A stretch of DNA of 60,043 nt from positions 1 to 60,043 of the forward strand of contig JAPLUR010000076.1 in assembly GCA_026397505.1 (NCBI GenBank), in the 5' to 3' direction. The stretch comes from Candidatus Zixiibacteriota bacterium. Lineage in GTDB: Bacteria > Zixibacteria > MSB-5A5 > GN15 > PGXB01. The notes below the pieces were generated by a model, which worked only from the letters and a program-made list of their open reading frames with translations, was not told where the DNA came from and searched no databases. Shown here in pieces: positions 26,764 through 35,179 of this stretch (position 1 is its first letter; each line of letters opens with the position of its first letter). A program made the translations under genes and the position numbers.

Positions 26764-28332
26764 ATGAGCCGCGAGAAAAAGACGACCTCCGGCATTGAAA
26801 TTCCGGTTGTGGCCGAACCGGGAAAGGCATCTCCGGAAAGATCGGAGCGCCCCGGCACTTACCCATATATGCGGGGCATCTATGAAGATATGTACCGCGG
26901 TCGGCTCTGGACCATGCGTCAGTATGCCGGATTCGGGACCGCCGAGGAGACCAACCGGCGTTTCCGTTACCTTCTTTCACAGGGGCAGACCGGCCTCTCG
27001 GTGGCGTTTGACCTGGCCACGCAGATCGGGTATGATTCGGATCATCCTCTGGCGCATGGCGAGGTCGGACGAACCGGGGTGGCGATTGATTCGCTCGAGG
27101 ATATGGAGCAACTCTTTGCCGGGATTTCTCTTGGGGAAGTTTCGACCTCGATGACGATCAACGCCACGGCGGTAATTCTGCTGGCCATGTATATTGTGAC
27201 CGCTGGGAAGCAGGGCGTTGCGCCCGAGCAGATTTCCGGGACGGTGCAAAACGATATTCTTAAAGAATTTATTGCCCGCGGCACCTATATTTTCCCTCCC
27301 GAGCCGTCAATGCGGATAATCACCGATATATTCGGTTATGCCCAGAAGCATCTGCCGCAATTTAATACGATTTCCATTTCCGGTTATCATATTCGGGAGG
27401 CGGGCGCCACGGCCGCGCAGGAAGCGGCCTTCACTCTGGCCAACGGTATTGCTTATGTTGAAAGCGCCCTGAAGGCCGGGCTGGGGATTGATGATTTTGC
27501 CCCGCGTCTCTCTTTTTTCTTTGCCGCTCACAATAATCTTTTTGAGGAGGTGGCCAAATTCCGGGCGACCCGAAGGATCTGGGCGGCGACCATGAAAGAG
27601 AGATTCCAGGCCAAGTCCTATAAATCCTTGCTTCTCCGTTTTCACACGCAGACGGGCGGTTCCACCCTGACCGCCCAGCAGCCGGAAAACAATATTGTAC
27701 GCACAACGCTTCAGGCGCTGGCGGCGGTTCTCGGCGGGACACAATCATTGCACACCAACGCTTTTGATGAAGCCCTGGCTCTGCCGACTGAAAAATCGGC
27801 CGAAATTGCCCTGCGCACGCAGCAGATAATCGGCTATGAATCGGGTGCGGCCGATTCGGCCGATCCTCTTGGCGGTTCCTATTTTGTTGAGTATCTTACA
27901 GGGGAGATGGAAGGTAGAATCGATGAACTGATGCAGGAAATTGAACGCCGGGGAGGAGCTATTAAATGTGTTGAAAGTGGCTATTTCAGGAATGAAATCG
28001 CCCAATCCGCGTATCGCTGCCAGAAAGAGGTGGAAGCCGGCGAGGCGGTTATCGTGGGGGTCAATCGCTTTGCATCTGAGGCCAGGCAGGTTCCGGGCAT
28101 TTTGAGAGTTGACCAGGAATTGGAAGGCAGGCAGATTGCCCGTCTGAAAGAACTTCGCCGCCGGCGCGACAACGCCGCGGTTAAGGAGGCGTTGCAAGCT
28201 CTTGATGATGCCGCGCGGAGCGACACCAATATTGTTGAGCCGGTGATAAGGGCGGTCGAGCATTATGCCACCGTGGGAGAAATATCCGATACCTTAAGGA
28301 GAATCTGGGGAGAATACCATGAAAGGATATAG
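26764..28332 (+). CDS. Methylmalonyl-CoA mutase large (catalytic) subunit
   Basis: This 522-residue TIM-barrel subunit converts methylmalonyl-CoA to succinyl-CoA with adenosylcobalamin. MRQYAGFG has the substrate-binding Tyr54 and FIARGTY has Arg172, equivalent to Tyr89 and Arg207 of the Propionibacterium enzyme, so methylmalonyl-CoA specificity is well supported. [12 protein letters not shown] contains the catalytic His. The B12-binding domain is absent; the only candidate in the window is at 20639. The N-terminus is shorter than usual, with [10 protein letters not shown] in place of the longer helical start. It abuts the carrier-protein gene and overlaps the next gene by 14 bases. Confidence 0.95.
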   Translation: MSREKKTTSGIEIPVVAEPGKASPERSERPGTYPYMRGIYEDMYRGRLWTMRQYAGFGTAEETNRRFRYLLSQGQTGLSVAFDLATQIGYDSDHPLAHGEVGRTGVAIDSLEDMEQLFAGISLGEVSTSMTINATAVILLAMYIVTAGKQGVAPEQISGTVQNDILKEFIARGTYIFPPEPSMRIITDIFGYAQKHLPQFNTISISGYHIREAGATAAQEAAFTLANGIAYVESALKAGLGIDDFAPRLSFFFAAHNNLFEEVAKFRATRRIWAATMKERFQAKSYKSLLLRFHTQTGGSTLTAQQPENNIVRTTLQALAAVLGGTQSLHTNAFDEALALPTEKSAEIALRTQQIIGYESGAADSADPLGGSYFVEYLTGEMEGRIDELMQEIERRGGAIKCVESGYFRNEIAQSAYRCQKEVEAGEAVIVGVNRFASEARQVPGILRVDQELEGRQIARLKELRRRRDNAAVKEALQALDDAARSDTNIVEPVIRAVEHYATVGEISDTLRRIWGEYHERI

Positions 28333-28822
28333 ACTGATACATTTATTGTTGCTTTTTGTGCTGTTAATCGGTTGCGGCAGCAGTAAACAGACCTCAAAAG
28401 AGCCGACTATTGCAAAGGAACCGGCCGGCGCCGATGAGGCTGCCCTGCGAGCCTTATTGACCGAATCGATTGACCGGATCAAAGAAGGCGACAAAACGGT
28501 CATGTATGAAAATGAATTGAGCTATTACCATCTGGAGGTTTCCTTATCGCAATATCTGGAGCTCAAAGCTGTCCGCGGGTATGGCGCCGACAGCCTGATT
28601 GGAATAGAAATTGATTCGATTTCATTCTTTGGTGATTCCGCTCGGGTTCACAGCCGGATCAAATTTGAGTCGGCGGACGGTTCCATTAAAGAGCAGCCGG
28701 CCAACATCAGGATGTATCGTGATGCGGGGAGGTGGGTGCGGCCGTATCTTTCCAGGTGGGATAAGGAGTTGGATTATCTGGAGCAGAAAAGGGTTTATGA
28801 TTCTGTCACCGCAGGCCAATAG
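28319..28822 (+). CDS. Predicted lipoprotein of unknown function
   Basis: The 167-residue product begins with a lipoprotein signal ([18 protein letters not shown], lipobox LIGC) and a Ser/Thr/Lys-rich linker. The rest, about 120 residues with alternating helix and strand ([49 protein letters not shown]), is reminiscent of a SnoaL/NTF2-like fold but I cannot assign a family. Its ATG lies inside the end of the mutase gene (14-base overlap), so it is co-translated with cytosolic propionyl-CoA enzymes although its product should be membrane-anchored in the envelope. Confidence 0.8.
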   Translation: MKGYRLIHLLLLFVLLIGCGSSKQTSKEPTIAKEPAGADEAALRALLTESIDRIKEGDKTVMYENELSYYHLEVSLSQYLELKAVRGYGADSLIGIEIDSISFFGDSARVHSRIKFESADGSIKEQPANIRMYRDAGRWVRPYLSRWDKELDYLEQKRVYDSVTAGQ

Positions 28823-28834
28823 GAGGCCAATACC

Positions 28835-29245
28835 GTGAATGATGGTTTTCGGCTCGCGCACATTGGCATCGCCGTGGCCGACATGGAAAAGGCAATTGAT
28901 GTTTTTACCAGACTGCTGGGGTCAAAGCCCTCACAGATCAGTGAGCTTGCCGCCCAGAAAGTCAAAATTGCTTTTTTCCCCGGTATGGGCGGCTCCGGAG
29001 ACATTGAACTGGTGGCCCCGCTCGGTGAGGGGAGTACTGTTAAAAAATTCATTCAGAAAAATGGGGAAGGTCTTCACCATCTCTGTATAAAGGTTTCCAA
29101 TATTGATGCAAAACTGAAAGAGCTGGCTGAGCAGGGATATCGATTAATCGATGACAACCCGCGCATCGGAGCGGGCGGACATAAAATTGCTTTTATTCAT
29201 CCCTCGTCGTTATCCGGGGTTCTGGTGGAATTGGAGGAGGAGTAG
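28835..29245 (+). CDS. mce: Methylmalonyl-CoA epimerase
   Basis: This vicinal-oxygen-chelate enzyme interconverts (S)- and (R)-methylmalonyl-CoA, linking the carboxylase product to the mutase substrate. The 136-residue protein has paired beta-alpha-beta-beta-beta modules with metal ligands His9 (LAHIGIAV), His in GEGLHHLCIKV and Glu in VLVELEE. GGSGDIELVAPLGE and IAFIHPSSLSGVLVEL are hallmarks of the family. It starts with GTG, preceded by AGGAGG at proper spacing, 13 bases after the lipoprotein stop. It closes the propionyl-CoA operon; the next gene is on the opposite strand. Confidence 0.95.
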   Translation: MNDGFRLAHIGIAVADMEKAIDVFTRLLGSKPSQISELAAQKVKIAFFPGMGGSGDIELVAPLGEGSTVKKFIQKNGEGLHHLCIKVSNIDAKLKELAEQGYRLIDDNPRIGAGGHKIAFIHPSSLSGVLVELEEE

Positions 29246-29250
29246 CAGGT

Positions 29251-30009
29251 TCATCCCCGGGGGATTTTTATTTCGACTCTTTCCGCACCGCAGCGATGGC
29301 AAAATCTCGTTTCGCTGTGATTCACCCTTCCGCAAGATCCGCAGCGCCAGAAGTTGACGCTATCCCGCCCCAGAGGATTACGCGATTTCTGCACGCGACG
29401 ATTCCGACCGAAAAAGAATATACTGAGTCCGATCACCACCAGAATAAGAAAATACTTGAACAGGTTCTGGCTCGGAAACAGGTCGGGCGATAGTTCCTCG
29501 GTTATCCGCAGGGCCGAACCGACTATCTTGAACTGCGGCAAAACGGCCTCATAGTTTTTACTGGGCGCCGCCCCGATTATCAAGTATAGAACCTGCCCGT
29601 CGGCGGCTTTTCGGCAAATGGTTCCCCGGAGAAATTTGTGATAGGCGATTCCCGAGATATCGTATGTTTCGAAATCGATTTCAAAAACCGCTTTCCCCTC
29701 GATGATTTTGAAGTTAGCCGGAATGCCCTCGATACCCATCTTTCGGTAGAGGCCGCTTATTGCATCCCGGAGGTCGCTTTCGGAGCGAATCTGATTGGTT
29801 TGCTCAATGTTGTATCTTTTGACCGAAATGTAATTTGCACTATCAAATCTATCGGTCAGCACAATCTCATCAGCCTGATTGGTATCAATCGCCCATCCCG
29901 GGGGAACAATGACAAAACAGGCAAGTTGGTCGGATAAAAAGCTTGACCCTGTTTCGGCGCCGGTCACGATCGGCAGGCAGAGCAACGCCAACAGCACAAT
30001 TTTCCTCAT
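29251..30009 (-). CDS. Secreted/membrane protein with C-terminal cytosolic zinc ribbon
   Basis: The 252-residue protein has a signal peptide (MRKIVLLALLCLPIVTGAE), an extracytoplasmic domain of about 150 residues opening with the PsbP/DcrB-like pattern FVIVPPGWAIDTN, a transmembrane helix (YFLILVVIGLSIFFFG), a basic linker and a cytosolic zinc ribbon with two CxxC pairs (RCGSCGR and FCHRCGAE). I cannot name a function. Such one-pass proteins with an inside zinc ribbon could sense or scaffold. It is the last gene of a minus-strand group that includes a BlaI-type regulator 69 bases upstream. Confidence 0.7.
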   Translation of the reverse strand: MRKIVLLALLCLPIVTGAETGSSFLSDQLACFVIVPPGWAIDTNQADEIVLTDRFDSANYISVKRYNIEQTNQIRSESDLRDAISGLYRKMGIEGIPANFKIIEGKAVFEIDFETYDISGIAYHKFLRGTICRKAADGQVLYLIIGAAPSKNYEAVLPQFKIVGSALRITEELSPDLFPSQNLFKYFLILVVIGLSIFFFGRNRRVQKSRNPLGRDSVNFWRCGSCGRVNHSETRFCHRCGAERVEIKIPRG

Positions 30010-30078
30010 ATATACCTTATCGGAAAATAGGATGAAAATTGAACAGCCTCAGCCAAAGTCTCTAAAGCCAGGAGGTTC

Positions 30079-30462
30079 TCATTTTCCCTTTTTGCGAGAG
30101 CGGGACGGGCTGGCGAGGAAAGAGGAGACAATTGCTCCGAAATCGCTTTGGAGACCGGAAATTACTTTTTCGACTGCGAATGTAAGAAACTGCTCTTTTC
30201 CCATTTCTGCCGAATAGACAAACGAATGGCCCGACTTTTCTCTTGAGAGCATCCCTTTTTGGGTAAGCTTGCTCATCACGGTCATAATCGTCGTATAGGC
30301 ATAATGATGTTTGTGGCTGATAAAAAAGAGGGCCCGTTTGACCGTTAACGGGCCGTTTTCCCAGACAATTTCCATCAGATCCGCCTCCAATTTCCCCATA
30401 AATTTCTGCAGACCGGGGGCGGAAGGCCGAAAAATAATGATTGGCTCTCTTAATTCGCTCAT
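30079..30462 (-). CDS. BlaI/MecI/CopY-family transcriptional repressor
   Basis: The 127-residue protein has the winged-helix of the penicillinase repressor family: LEADLMEIVWENGPLTVKRALFFI, then HHYAYTTIMTVMSKLTQKGML as the recognition region and SREKSGHSFVYSAE as the wing. BlaI-type regulators dimerise and are usually inactivated by a BlaR1/MecR1 protease, but no M56-family partner is nearby. The ATG at 30462 overlaps the stop of the upstream small membrane protein by one base (TGATG), so translation is coupled; no separate Shine-Dalgarno is seen. Target genes are unknown; autoregulation and control of the 29251 gene are plausible. Confidence 0.85.
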   Translation of the reverse strand: MSELREPIIIFRPSAPGLQKFMGKLEADLMEIVWENGPLTVKRALFFISHKHHYAYTTIMTVMSKLTQKGMLSREKSGHSFVYSAEMGKEQFLTFAVEKVISGLQSDFGAIVSSFLASPSRSRKKGK

Positions 30463-30617
30463 CAATAATGGTGGCGTTTGCGGTCAAACATCATCTTGGC
30501 GCCCAGGGCGATCAGAACAATCGGCAGAAGATAATCCCAGAAATCCCCCGCGATAACATGCAACTGTGACAGGAGTAGCAGTAACCCCGCGATAATAAAG
30601 GCGATTCCCCAAAACAT
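30462..30617 (-). CDS. Small two-helix membrane protein, LiaI/DUF5668-like
   Basis: The 51-residue product is essentially two hydrophobic helices (MFWGIAFIIAGLLLLLSQL and YLLPIVLIALGAKMMF) ending in a basic tail, the pattern of the LiaI-LiaF-like transmembrane region family. The ATG at 30617 was preferred because AAAGGA lies upstream; an in-frame ATG at 30668 adds a Cys-containing extension without such a site. Its stop overlaps the start of the BlaI-type regulator, so the two are made together. Confidence 0.7.
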   Translation of the reverse strand: MFWGIAFIIAGLLLLLSQLHVIAGDFWDYLLPIVLIALGAKMMFDRKRHHY

Positions 30618-30805
30618 ATAAGAATCCTTTCCAAAATTTATGCAGGAATATGATTTTCTCAATTTCAACTGTCAACATAAAATCCAATGCCCTTGCGGGA
30701 GCAGTCGTCTGATGAGAGAATTCGTTGACTGGCGACATCATACGATCTATATTGGAATAGCGAAATTGGAAATTATGCCGTGTCGAGATATAGGAGGAAG
30801 AGAAG

Positions 30806-31195
30806 ATGCCATGGAGATTCATGTCGGGGAGACTCTGGAGCCCCACCGGGCGCTCCTGGCCGGCGATTAGCGGTCCCTGGGGTAGGGGAGCGCTTCCCGC
30901 AGGGACATACACGATTCAGAGGCCGATGCTTACCAGCGAGCCTTCCATGAAAGACTCAAACGGATTTGGATGGAAAGCGCGGCTGGAACCGAACTTCAGT
31001 ACCGAACGGTTTGGATTGCTTATTCACCCGGATGGAGGCGTGACCGGAACCCTGGGATGTATCGGCATTCGCCGTCCGTGCGATACGAAACCCCTTTACA
31101 ACGATCTGATGAGCACCAACGACCTGACGCTGGTAGTGTCGATAGGCTCATCAGAAAAGAAATCGGCTCAGCCGGGCAAGAAACCCAGCGCCTAG
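30806..31195 (+). CDS. Small L,D-transpeptidase-like protein (DUF2778/Tlde1-type pattern)
   Basis: The 129-residue product starts with MPWRF and contains SGPWGRGALPAGTYTI, then GLLIHPDGG and GTLGCIGIR. The His (74) and Cys (85) spacing in H-x10-C with T-x-G-C resembles the catalytic signature of YkuD-type L,D-transpeptidases and of the DUF2778/Tlde1 family, which act on peptidoglycan peptides. No signal peptide is present, so export would need another route, or the protein acts after lysis. A strong AGGAGG lies eight bases before the ATG. It stands alone between divergent and convergent neighbours. The family assignment is by motif only. Confidence 0.6.
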   Translation: MPWRFMSGRLWSPTGRSWPAISGPWGRGALPAGTYTIQRPMLTSEPSMKDSNGFGWKARLEPNFSTERFGLLIHPDGGVTGTLGCIGIRRPCDTKPLYNDLMSTNDLTLVVSIGSSEKKSAQPGKKPSA

Positions 31196-31204
31196 AGTCC
31201 CTAA

Positions 31205-32200
31205 TCAAACAGCCGCTCTTACCGCCCGAATATTCTTATCAGGCACCTGCGGGTCGTAGGTGCAGCCGGGGCCGAATATAAATCGCCGCCCGGCCATCCG
31301 TCCCTTTATCTTGGACATTTCCTCGGCTATTTCCCCCGGGGTCGCATACCAGAGCCAGCCGGTCTGATCAATGCCCCCGACGGCGATCATATTTTTCAAG
31401 AATTCAGCCCCCTTGTCTATTGGAAGATTGGTCGGATCCGAAGCATCCCAATTAACAAGTTGAACGGGATAGTCGGAAAGCTCTTTCAGGTAATTACTCC
31501 CGCGACAGACATGAAGGAGGTTCAGGGCATTGGAGCCGGTTGCATTCAATATTCTCAAGTCGAGTGGTCGGGCATATTCGGCATATTGGGAGTAGCTCAT
31601 CATCTCGGAGGTTGCCCATTCGGTAGTGGCGAGGAATATCCCATCGGCACCGGCATTTCGGATTTCTTTCACATAATGCTCGAAAGTGACAGTTATATTT
31701 TCCAAAGCCCGAATTACCCTTTTGGGGTCCTGAGCCAGATGCTCCAAAAGCATTTTCTCTCTGGCCACCAAATCCCCGGCGATGGATAATGGTGTGAAGA
31801 CAGTCATCAGCAGCGGTAATTCCTTGCCAGAGCCTTTCCTGATTAGTCTGATCGCATTCAGATGCTCCGCCAGAACCGGGGCCGTGAGGGAGAGAATCTC
31901 GATCTTATCCCAGTCCTCAACTGATTCTATCGCGAACTTTACCTTGCGGTGCTTATCAAATTCCCGGACTGACCATTCGAGTTTGTTTCCCCAATCTTCC
32001 ACATGATAACTGGCTCGGGGATTGATTTTCATAAAGTCCCAATCATATTTTTTCTGGTACTCCAGCATCGCCTCAGCCAGCCCTTTGGCGGTCGATTCGA
32101 GATGGTAAAAATGTCTCCAGAGCGAGATTGCCGGGCGATCCGGAGTCTCGCCCCGCATAATAGCCTCGATGCGCTCTCGATGCGATAATTTATCCTTCAT
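31205..32200 (-). CDS. Uroporphyrinogen decarboxylase (URO-D) superfamily protein, MtaA/CmuA-like
   Basis: The 331-residue TIM-barrel protein opens with SHRERIEAIMRGETPDRP, a hallmark of the URO-D superfamily. It lacks an obvious HemE active-site arginine pattern and instead has LLHVCRGSNYL (H-x-C) and a late GPGCTYDPQVPDKNI, which resemble the zinc ligands of methyltransferases such as MtaA or CmuA that move methyl groups to or from corrinoids. The ATG at 32200 has AAGGAG ten bases upstream. It overlaps the end of the DUF169 gene by 11 bases, so the two form an operon. Confidence 0.82.
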   Translation of the reverse strand: MKDKLSHRERIEAIMRGETPDRPAISLWRHFYHLESTAKGLAEAMLEYQKKYDWDFMKINPRASYHVEDWGNKLEWSVREFDKHRKVKFAIESVEDWDKIEILSLTAPVLAEHLNAIRLIRKGSGKELPLLMTVFTPLSIAGDLVAREKMLLEHLAQDPKRVIRALENITVTFEHYVKEIRNAGADGIFLATTEWATSEMMSYSQYAEYARPLDLRILNATGSNALNLLHVCRGSNYLKELSDYPVQLVNWDASDPTNLPIDKGAEFLKNMIAVGGIDQTGWLWYATPGEIAEEMSKIKGRMAGRRFIFGPGCTYDPQVPDKNIRAVRAAV

Positions 32201-32981
32201 GCCCTGGTTTCTCCTTTTTCTCCCAATCTTCAAAGAGTCGGTAGTAGTGTTTCGGATATTGCGGGGTATAGCGAAGGAACGACGGGACAGGATATCGGAT
32301 TCCTCCTATATGAGTCCCCTCTAAACCGGCAATCAAATCGGCCTCCATTCCAGCCGGGAAGGTGATGGCCATTTCATCATCCTGTGTCTGCCCGAAGACC
32401 CGGTCGCCATAGCAGGGAAGGATAATCTGCGGCTTCCCGTTTCGCATTGTCTCGACGCAGATATCGGCACAATCGAGGCGGGCCGAGAAGCGGCTGGTCA
32501 AATACCCTCCGGTTTTATAGAGGCAGGCGGCCAGCATCCGCATTACCTGGGCGGAATTGCCGTATACCAGATACAGATGCGGGACAAAGTCGGCCCGTGA
32601 AATGGGCGCCGTCAGGATATATTTGTACTCCCGGAAGGAGAACTTCGCCACCTGAGCTTCGGTTCTTGCGCCGGCCGATTTAGTTTCCGTAAACATCCCG
32701 GCGCACATCTCCCCGCAGGAAAAAGTCTCGATTTCCTCCTTGAATCCAAATGCGGTCAGCGCCAGAGGACAATTGATGTCCTCTTTGCCGACCGCCATTT
32801 GCCAACCATAACGTCGGGCGATCGAGAAAGTCTGGCAGATGGCTACCTGGGTATTCAAATCCCGGTGGGGATATCTTGTTCGCTCAGAAATTTCTTCGCC
32901 CTCTTTGACCAGCCTGACCGCCAGGGGAAAGGAACCGGGTCGAACATAAGTTACCAGAGCTTCATCCAGTTCTTTTAACAT
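32190..32981 (-). CDS. DUF169 family protein
   Basis: The 263-residue protein matches the DUF169 pattern: RPGSFPLAVRLVKEGEEI, CQTFSIARRYGW, INCPLALTAFGF, LVYGNSAQVMRMLAACLYKTGG and SRFSARLDCADIC, with many conserved cysteines (CGEMCAGMF). DUF169 proteins are frequent in anaerobes and often accompany corrinoid or URO-D-type methyltransferases; their biochemical role is not established. An AAAGGA site precedes the ATG at 32981. It is the first gene of the two-gene operon with the URO-D superfamily protein. Confidence 0.85.
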   Translation of the reverse strand: MLKELDEALVTYVRPGSFPLAVRLVKEGEEISERTRYPHRDLNTQVAICQTFSIARRYGWQMAVGKEDINCPLALTAFGFKEEIETFSCGEMCAGMFTETKSAGARTEAQVAKFSFREYKYILTAPISRADFVPHLYLVYGNSAQVMRMLAACLYKTGGYLTSRFSARLDCADICVETMRNGKPQIILPCYGDRVFGQTQDDEMAITFPAGMEADLIAGLEGTHIGGIRYPVPSFLRYTPQYPKHYYRLFEDWEKKEKPGHEG

Positions 32982-33159
32982 ATAAATTCCTTTAAAGTCG
33001 AGAGGTTTAGATCATAATATTATACGGCCACCGGAGAATGGATATTTAGCTGCTTAATATCTGAACAGCGCCCTCTGGAGCCGTTCAGGCAATCCGGTTA
33101 TCTGCCGAAAACTAATATGATAAATTATATCCTGCAATACTCTTTATAAAGGAGCATGA

Positions 33160-34530
33160 ATGCCGGGAAAGATACTGGTGGTGGATGATGAGCAGTCGAT
33201 GTGCGACTTCATGGAAATCATGTTATCCAAAGAAGGGTACGAGGTCGATACGGTTATCTCCCCACTGGAGGCGGTAAAAATAACAGTCAACCGGAATTAT
33301 GATTTGATTATTGCCGACCTGATGATGCCGGAAATGAGTGGTCTGGAGCTTCTCAAAGAGATTAAGGGGCGGCGTCCGGAACTGGATTTTATCGTCATGA
33401 CCGCTTTCGCCTCGGTCGATACGGCTATTGAAGCGATGAAACAGGGGGCGCTGGATTATATTTCCAAACCCTTCAAAGTGGATGAAATAAAGCTGGTCAT
33501 TGAAAAATCGATCAACCGGAAGAAGATGAGAAAAGAAAATGAGAGTCTTAAGAAGCAGTTGAAGCAGGATTTTTCTCTTGAGAATTTCATCGGACAATCG
33601 GCGGAGATAATAGAACTCAAGAAGCTGGTTCAGAGGGTATCGGGAACCGACTCGACGGTGCTGATTCGAGGGGAGTCGGGCACCGGGAAAGATCTTATCG
33701 CCCGCGCCATACATACTTCCTCGCCCCGGGCCGCGGGGCCTTTTGTGACGATCAATTGTGCCGCCCTGCCCGAGACATTGCTGGAGTCGGAGCTTTTTGG
33801 ATATAAGAAAGGCTCCTTTACCGGCGCCATTAAGGACAAGGAGGGATTGTTCAAGGTGGCCGACGGCGGCACATTCTTTCTCGATGAGGTTGGCAATATC
33901 TCACTGACCATACAGATGAAATTATTGCGAGTGCTTGAGGACAAGATCATCACTCCGGTCGGCGAAACCAAACCAATCGAAGTGGATGTTCGGTTAATTT
34001 CCGCCACCAACGCTGATCTGGAGGAGGATGTCAAAGCAGGTCGTTTTCGTTCCGATCTTTTCTATCGGCTGAACGTGATACCGGTCTATATCCCCACGCT
34101 TCGCGAAAGAGGTGATGACATACCACTTCTGGTGAACCATTTTGTAGCCAAGTATTGTCGGCGGGACGGTGTGGATTTGAAGACCATTAGTCCCGAGGCG
34201 ATGCAGGCGCTTCATAAATATGACTGGCCCGGTAACGTCCGGGAGCTGGAAAACTGCATTGAGCGCGCGGTGCTTCTTTGTCGAAGCGAGATAATCGAAC
34301 CGGCCGATTTTCCCGCCAAAATTCTTGAAACTAAGCCCTCGTCAATCATTGCTCCCGAGACTCCCGAAACCCCGACGCTCGAGTCAATTGAAAAGGCCTA
34401 TATATATTATATAATGAATCAGGCGGAGGGGAAGAAATCGAAGGCGGCGGAAATGCTCGGCATCGACAGCTCCACATTGTATCGGAAGCTGGAGCGGTAC
34501 AAACTGGGAGAGAAGGTCAAAGGGACCTGA
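33160..34530 (+). CDS. NtrC-family sigma-54 response regulator (PilR/AtoC-like)
   Basis: The 456-residue protein has a receiver domain (phospho-acceptor Asp53 in LIIADLMMPEM, Thr in MTAFAS, Lys in YISKPFK), an AAA+ domain with Walker A GESGTGKD, the sigma-54 contact loop GSFTGA (variant of GAFTGA), Walker B GGTFFLDEV and an arginine-finger region, and a C-terminal Fis-type helix-turn-helix (KSKAAEMLGIDSSTLYRKL). It should remodel sigma-54 RNA polymerase when phosphorylated. No histidine kinase is adjacent in the window. The two downstream pilin genes both have sigma-54 promoters, so they are the natural targets. AAAGGAG precedes the start. Confidence 0.95.
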   Translation: MPGKILVVDDEQSMCDFMEIMLSKEGYEVDTVISPLEAVKITVNRNYDLIIADLMMPEMSGLELLKEIKGRRPELDFIVMTAFASVDTAIEAMKQGALDYISKPFKVDEIKLVIEKSINRKKMRKENESLKKQLKQDFSLENFIGQSAEIIELKKLVQRVSGTDSTVLIRGESGTGKDLIARAIHTSSPRAAGPFVTINCAALPETLLESELFGYKKGSFTGAIKDKEGLFKVADGGTFFLDEVGNISLTIQMKLLRVLEDKIITPVGETKPIEVDVRLISATNADLEEDVKAGRFRSDLFYRLNVIPVYIPTLRERGDDIPLLVNHFVAKYCRRDGVDLKTISPEAMQALHKYDWPGNVRELENCIERAVLLCRSEIIEPADFPAKILETKPSSIIAPETPETPTLESIEKAYIYYIMNQAEGKKSKAAEMLGIDSSTLYRKLERYKLGEKVKGT

Positions 34531-34637
34531 AAATCGGCCATCTTTTGGGACATTCGCAAGCTCATATTTTGAACAACTTCAAGCGATCCGGCCTATTTTT
34601 GCTCCATTGTAAACTTAAATATCCGACTGAGTCTGGT

Positions 34638-34653
34638 AGGAACGTGGTTTGCA
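34638..34653 (+). promoter_or_regulatory. Sigma-54 (-24/-12) promoter of the first pilin gene
   Basis: AGGAACG-TGGT-TTGCA matches the sigma-54 consensus TGGCACG-N4-TTGCA at all key positions (GG and GC 12 nt apart). It lies about 50 nt upstream of the pilin start codon and next to the sigma-54 activator gene. Confidence 0.75.
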
Positions 34654-34703
34654 CTGATATCCGTTGAATATGAATATAACAGACAATCCCAGAGAGGTGA
34701 GTC

Positions 34704-35126
34704 GTGAGAAAATGTAGATATGCAAAAGGTTTTACTTTAATCGAGTTAATGATTGTGGTGGTTATAATCGGAATACTGGCTGCGATGGCGATACCCCGCT
34801 ATTATTCGGCAGTTACGAAGAGTAAGCAATCGGAGGCCAAGGCTATTTTGCGACAGATATATGTCAACGAAACGACCTATCGTCAGCAGGGGATTGGATA
34901 TTGGATTCCGCCCGGGCCGGCCAACGCAGCCGCGCCGCAGACTTTCGCCAGAATATGGATTGATATCATGCCGCCCGCCCGTTATACATATACGATTGTC
35001 GGCAATGCCGCCTCTTTTACGGCTACAGCAACGTCGGGAATTCTTGATGACGACCCCGCCTCGGATACATGGACGGTTAACGAAACCGGAGTGATGACCT
35101 GTCTTTCGGATGATGCGGTATTGTAG
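34704..35126 (+). CDS. Type IV pilin (PilA-like), first copy
   Basis: The 140-residue prepilin has a short basic leader, the PilD cleavage and methylation site AKG/FTLIELMIVVV with Glu at mature position 5, and the conserved N-terminal helix. The C-terminal domain is small and polar (YTYTIVGNAASFTATATS, DTWTVNETGVMTCLSDD). It has only one Cys in the C-terminal part, so it cannot form the usual intramolecular disulphide, unlike the second copy. The start is GTG, preceded by AGAGGTGA. It is monocistronic, between its own sigma-54 promoter and a strong terminator. Confidence 0.93.
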   Translation: MRKCRYAKGFTLIELMIVVVIIGILAAMAIPRYYSAVTKSKQSEAKAILRQIYVNETTYRQQGIGYWIPPGPANAAAPQTFARIWIDIMPPARYTYTIVGNAASFTATATSGILDDDPASDTWTVNETGVMTCLSDDAVL

Positions 35127-35147
35127 ATATTCTCGGAATATTCACGA

Positions 35148-35179
35148 AGGGTGTCAGGAAGTACTGACACCCTTTTTTT
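35148..35179 (+). terminator. Rho-independent terminator after the first pilin gene
   Basis: The 10-bp inverted repeat AGGGTGTCAG (35148-35157) and CTGACACCCT (35164-35173) has a 6-nt loop and runs into TTTTTTT. It isolates the two pilin genes from each other. Confidence 0.92.

Noticed and set aside
30640-30870. Alternative frame upstream of the L,D-transpeptidase-like gene, considered as a frameshifted N-terminus
   Set aside because: The frame starting at ATG 30806 has a strong Shine-Dalgarno and a family-like opening (MPWRF...SGPWG), so no frameshift is needed.
34632-34653. Sigma-54 alignment using the TGG at 34634-34636
   Set aside because: The GG-to-GC spacing would be 16 nt; only the alignment starting AGG at 34638 gives the required 12.
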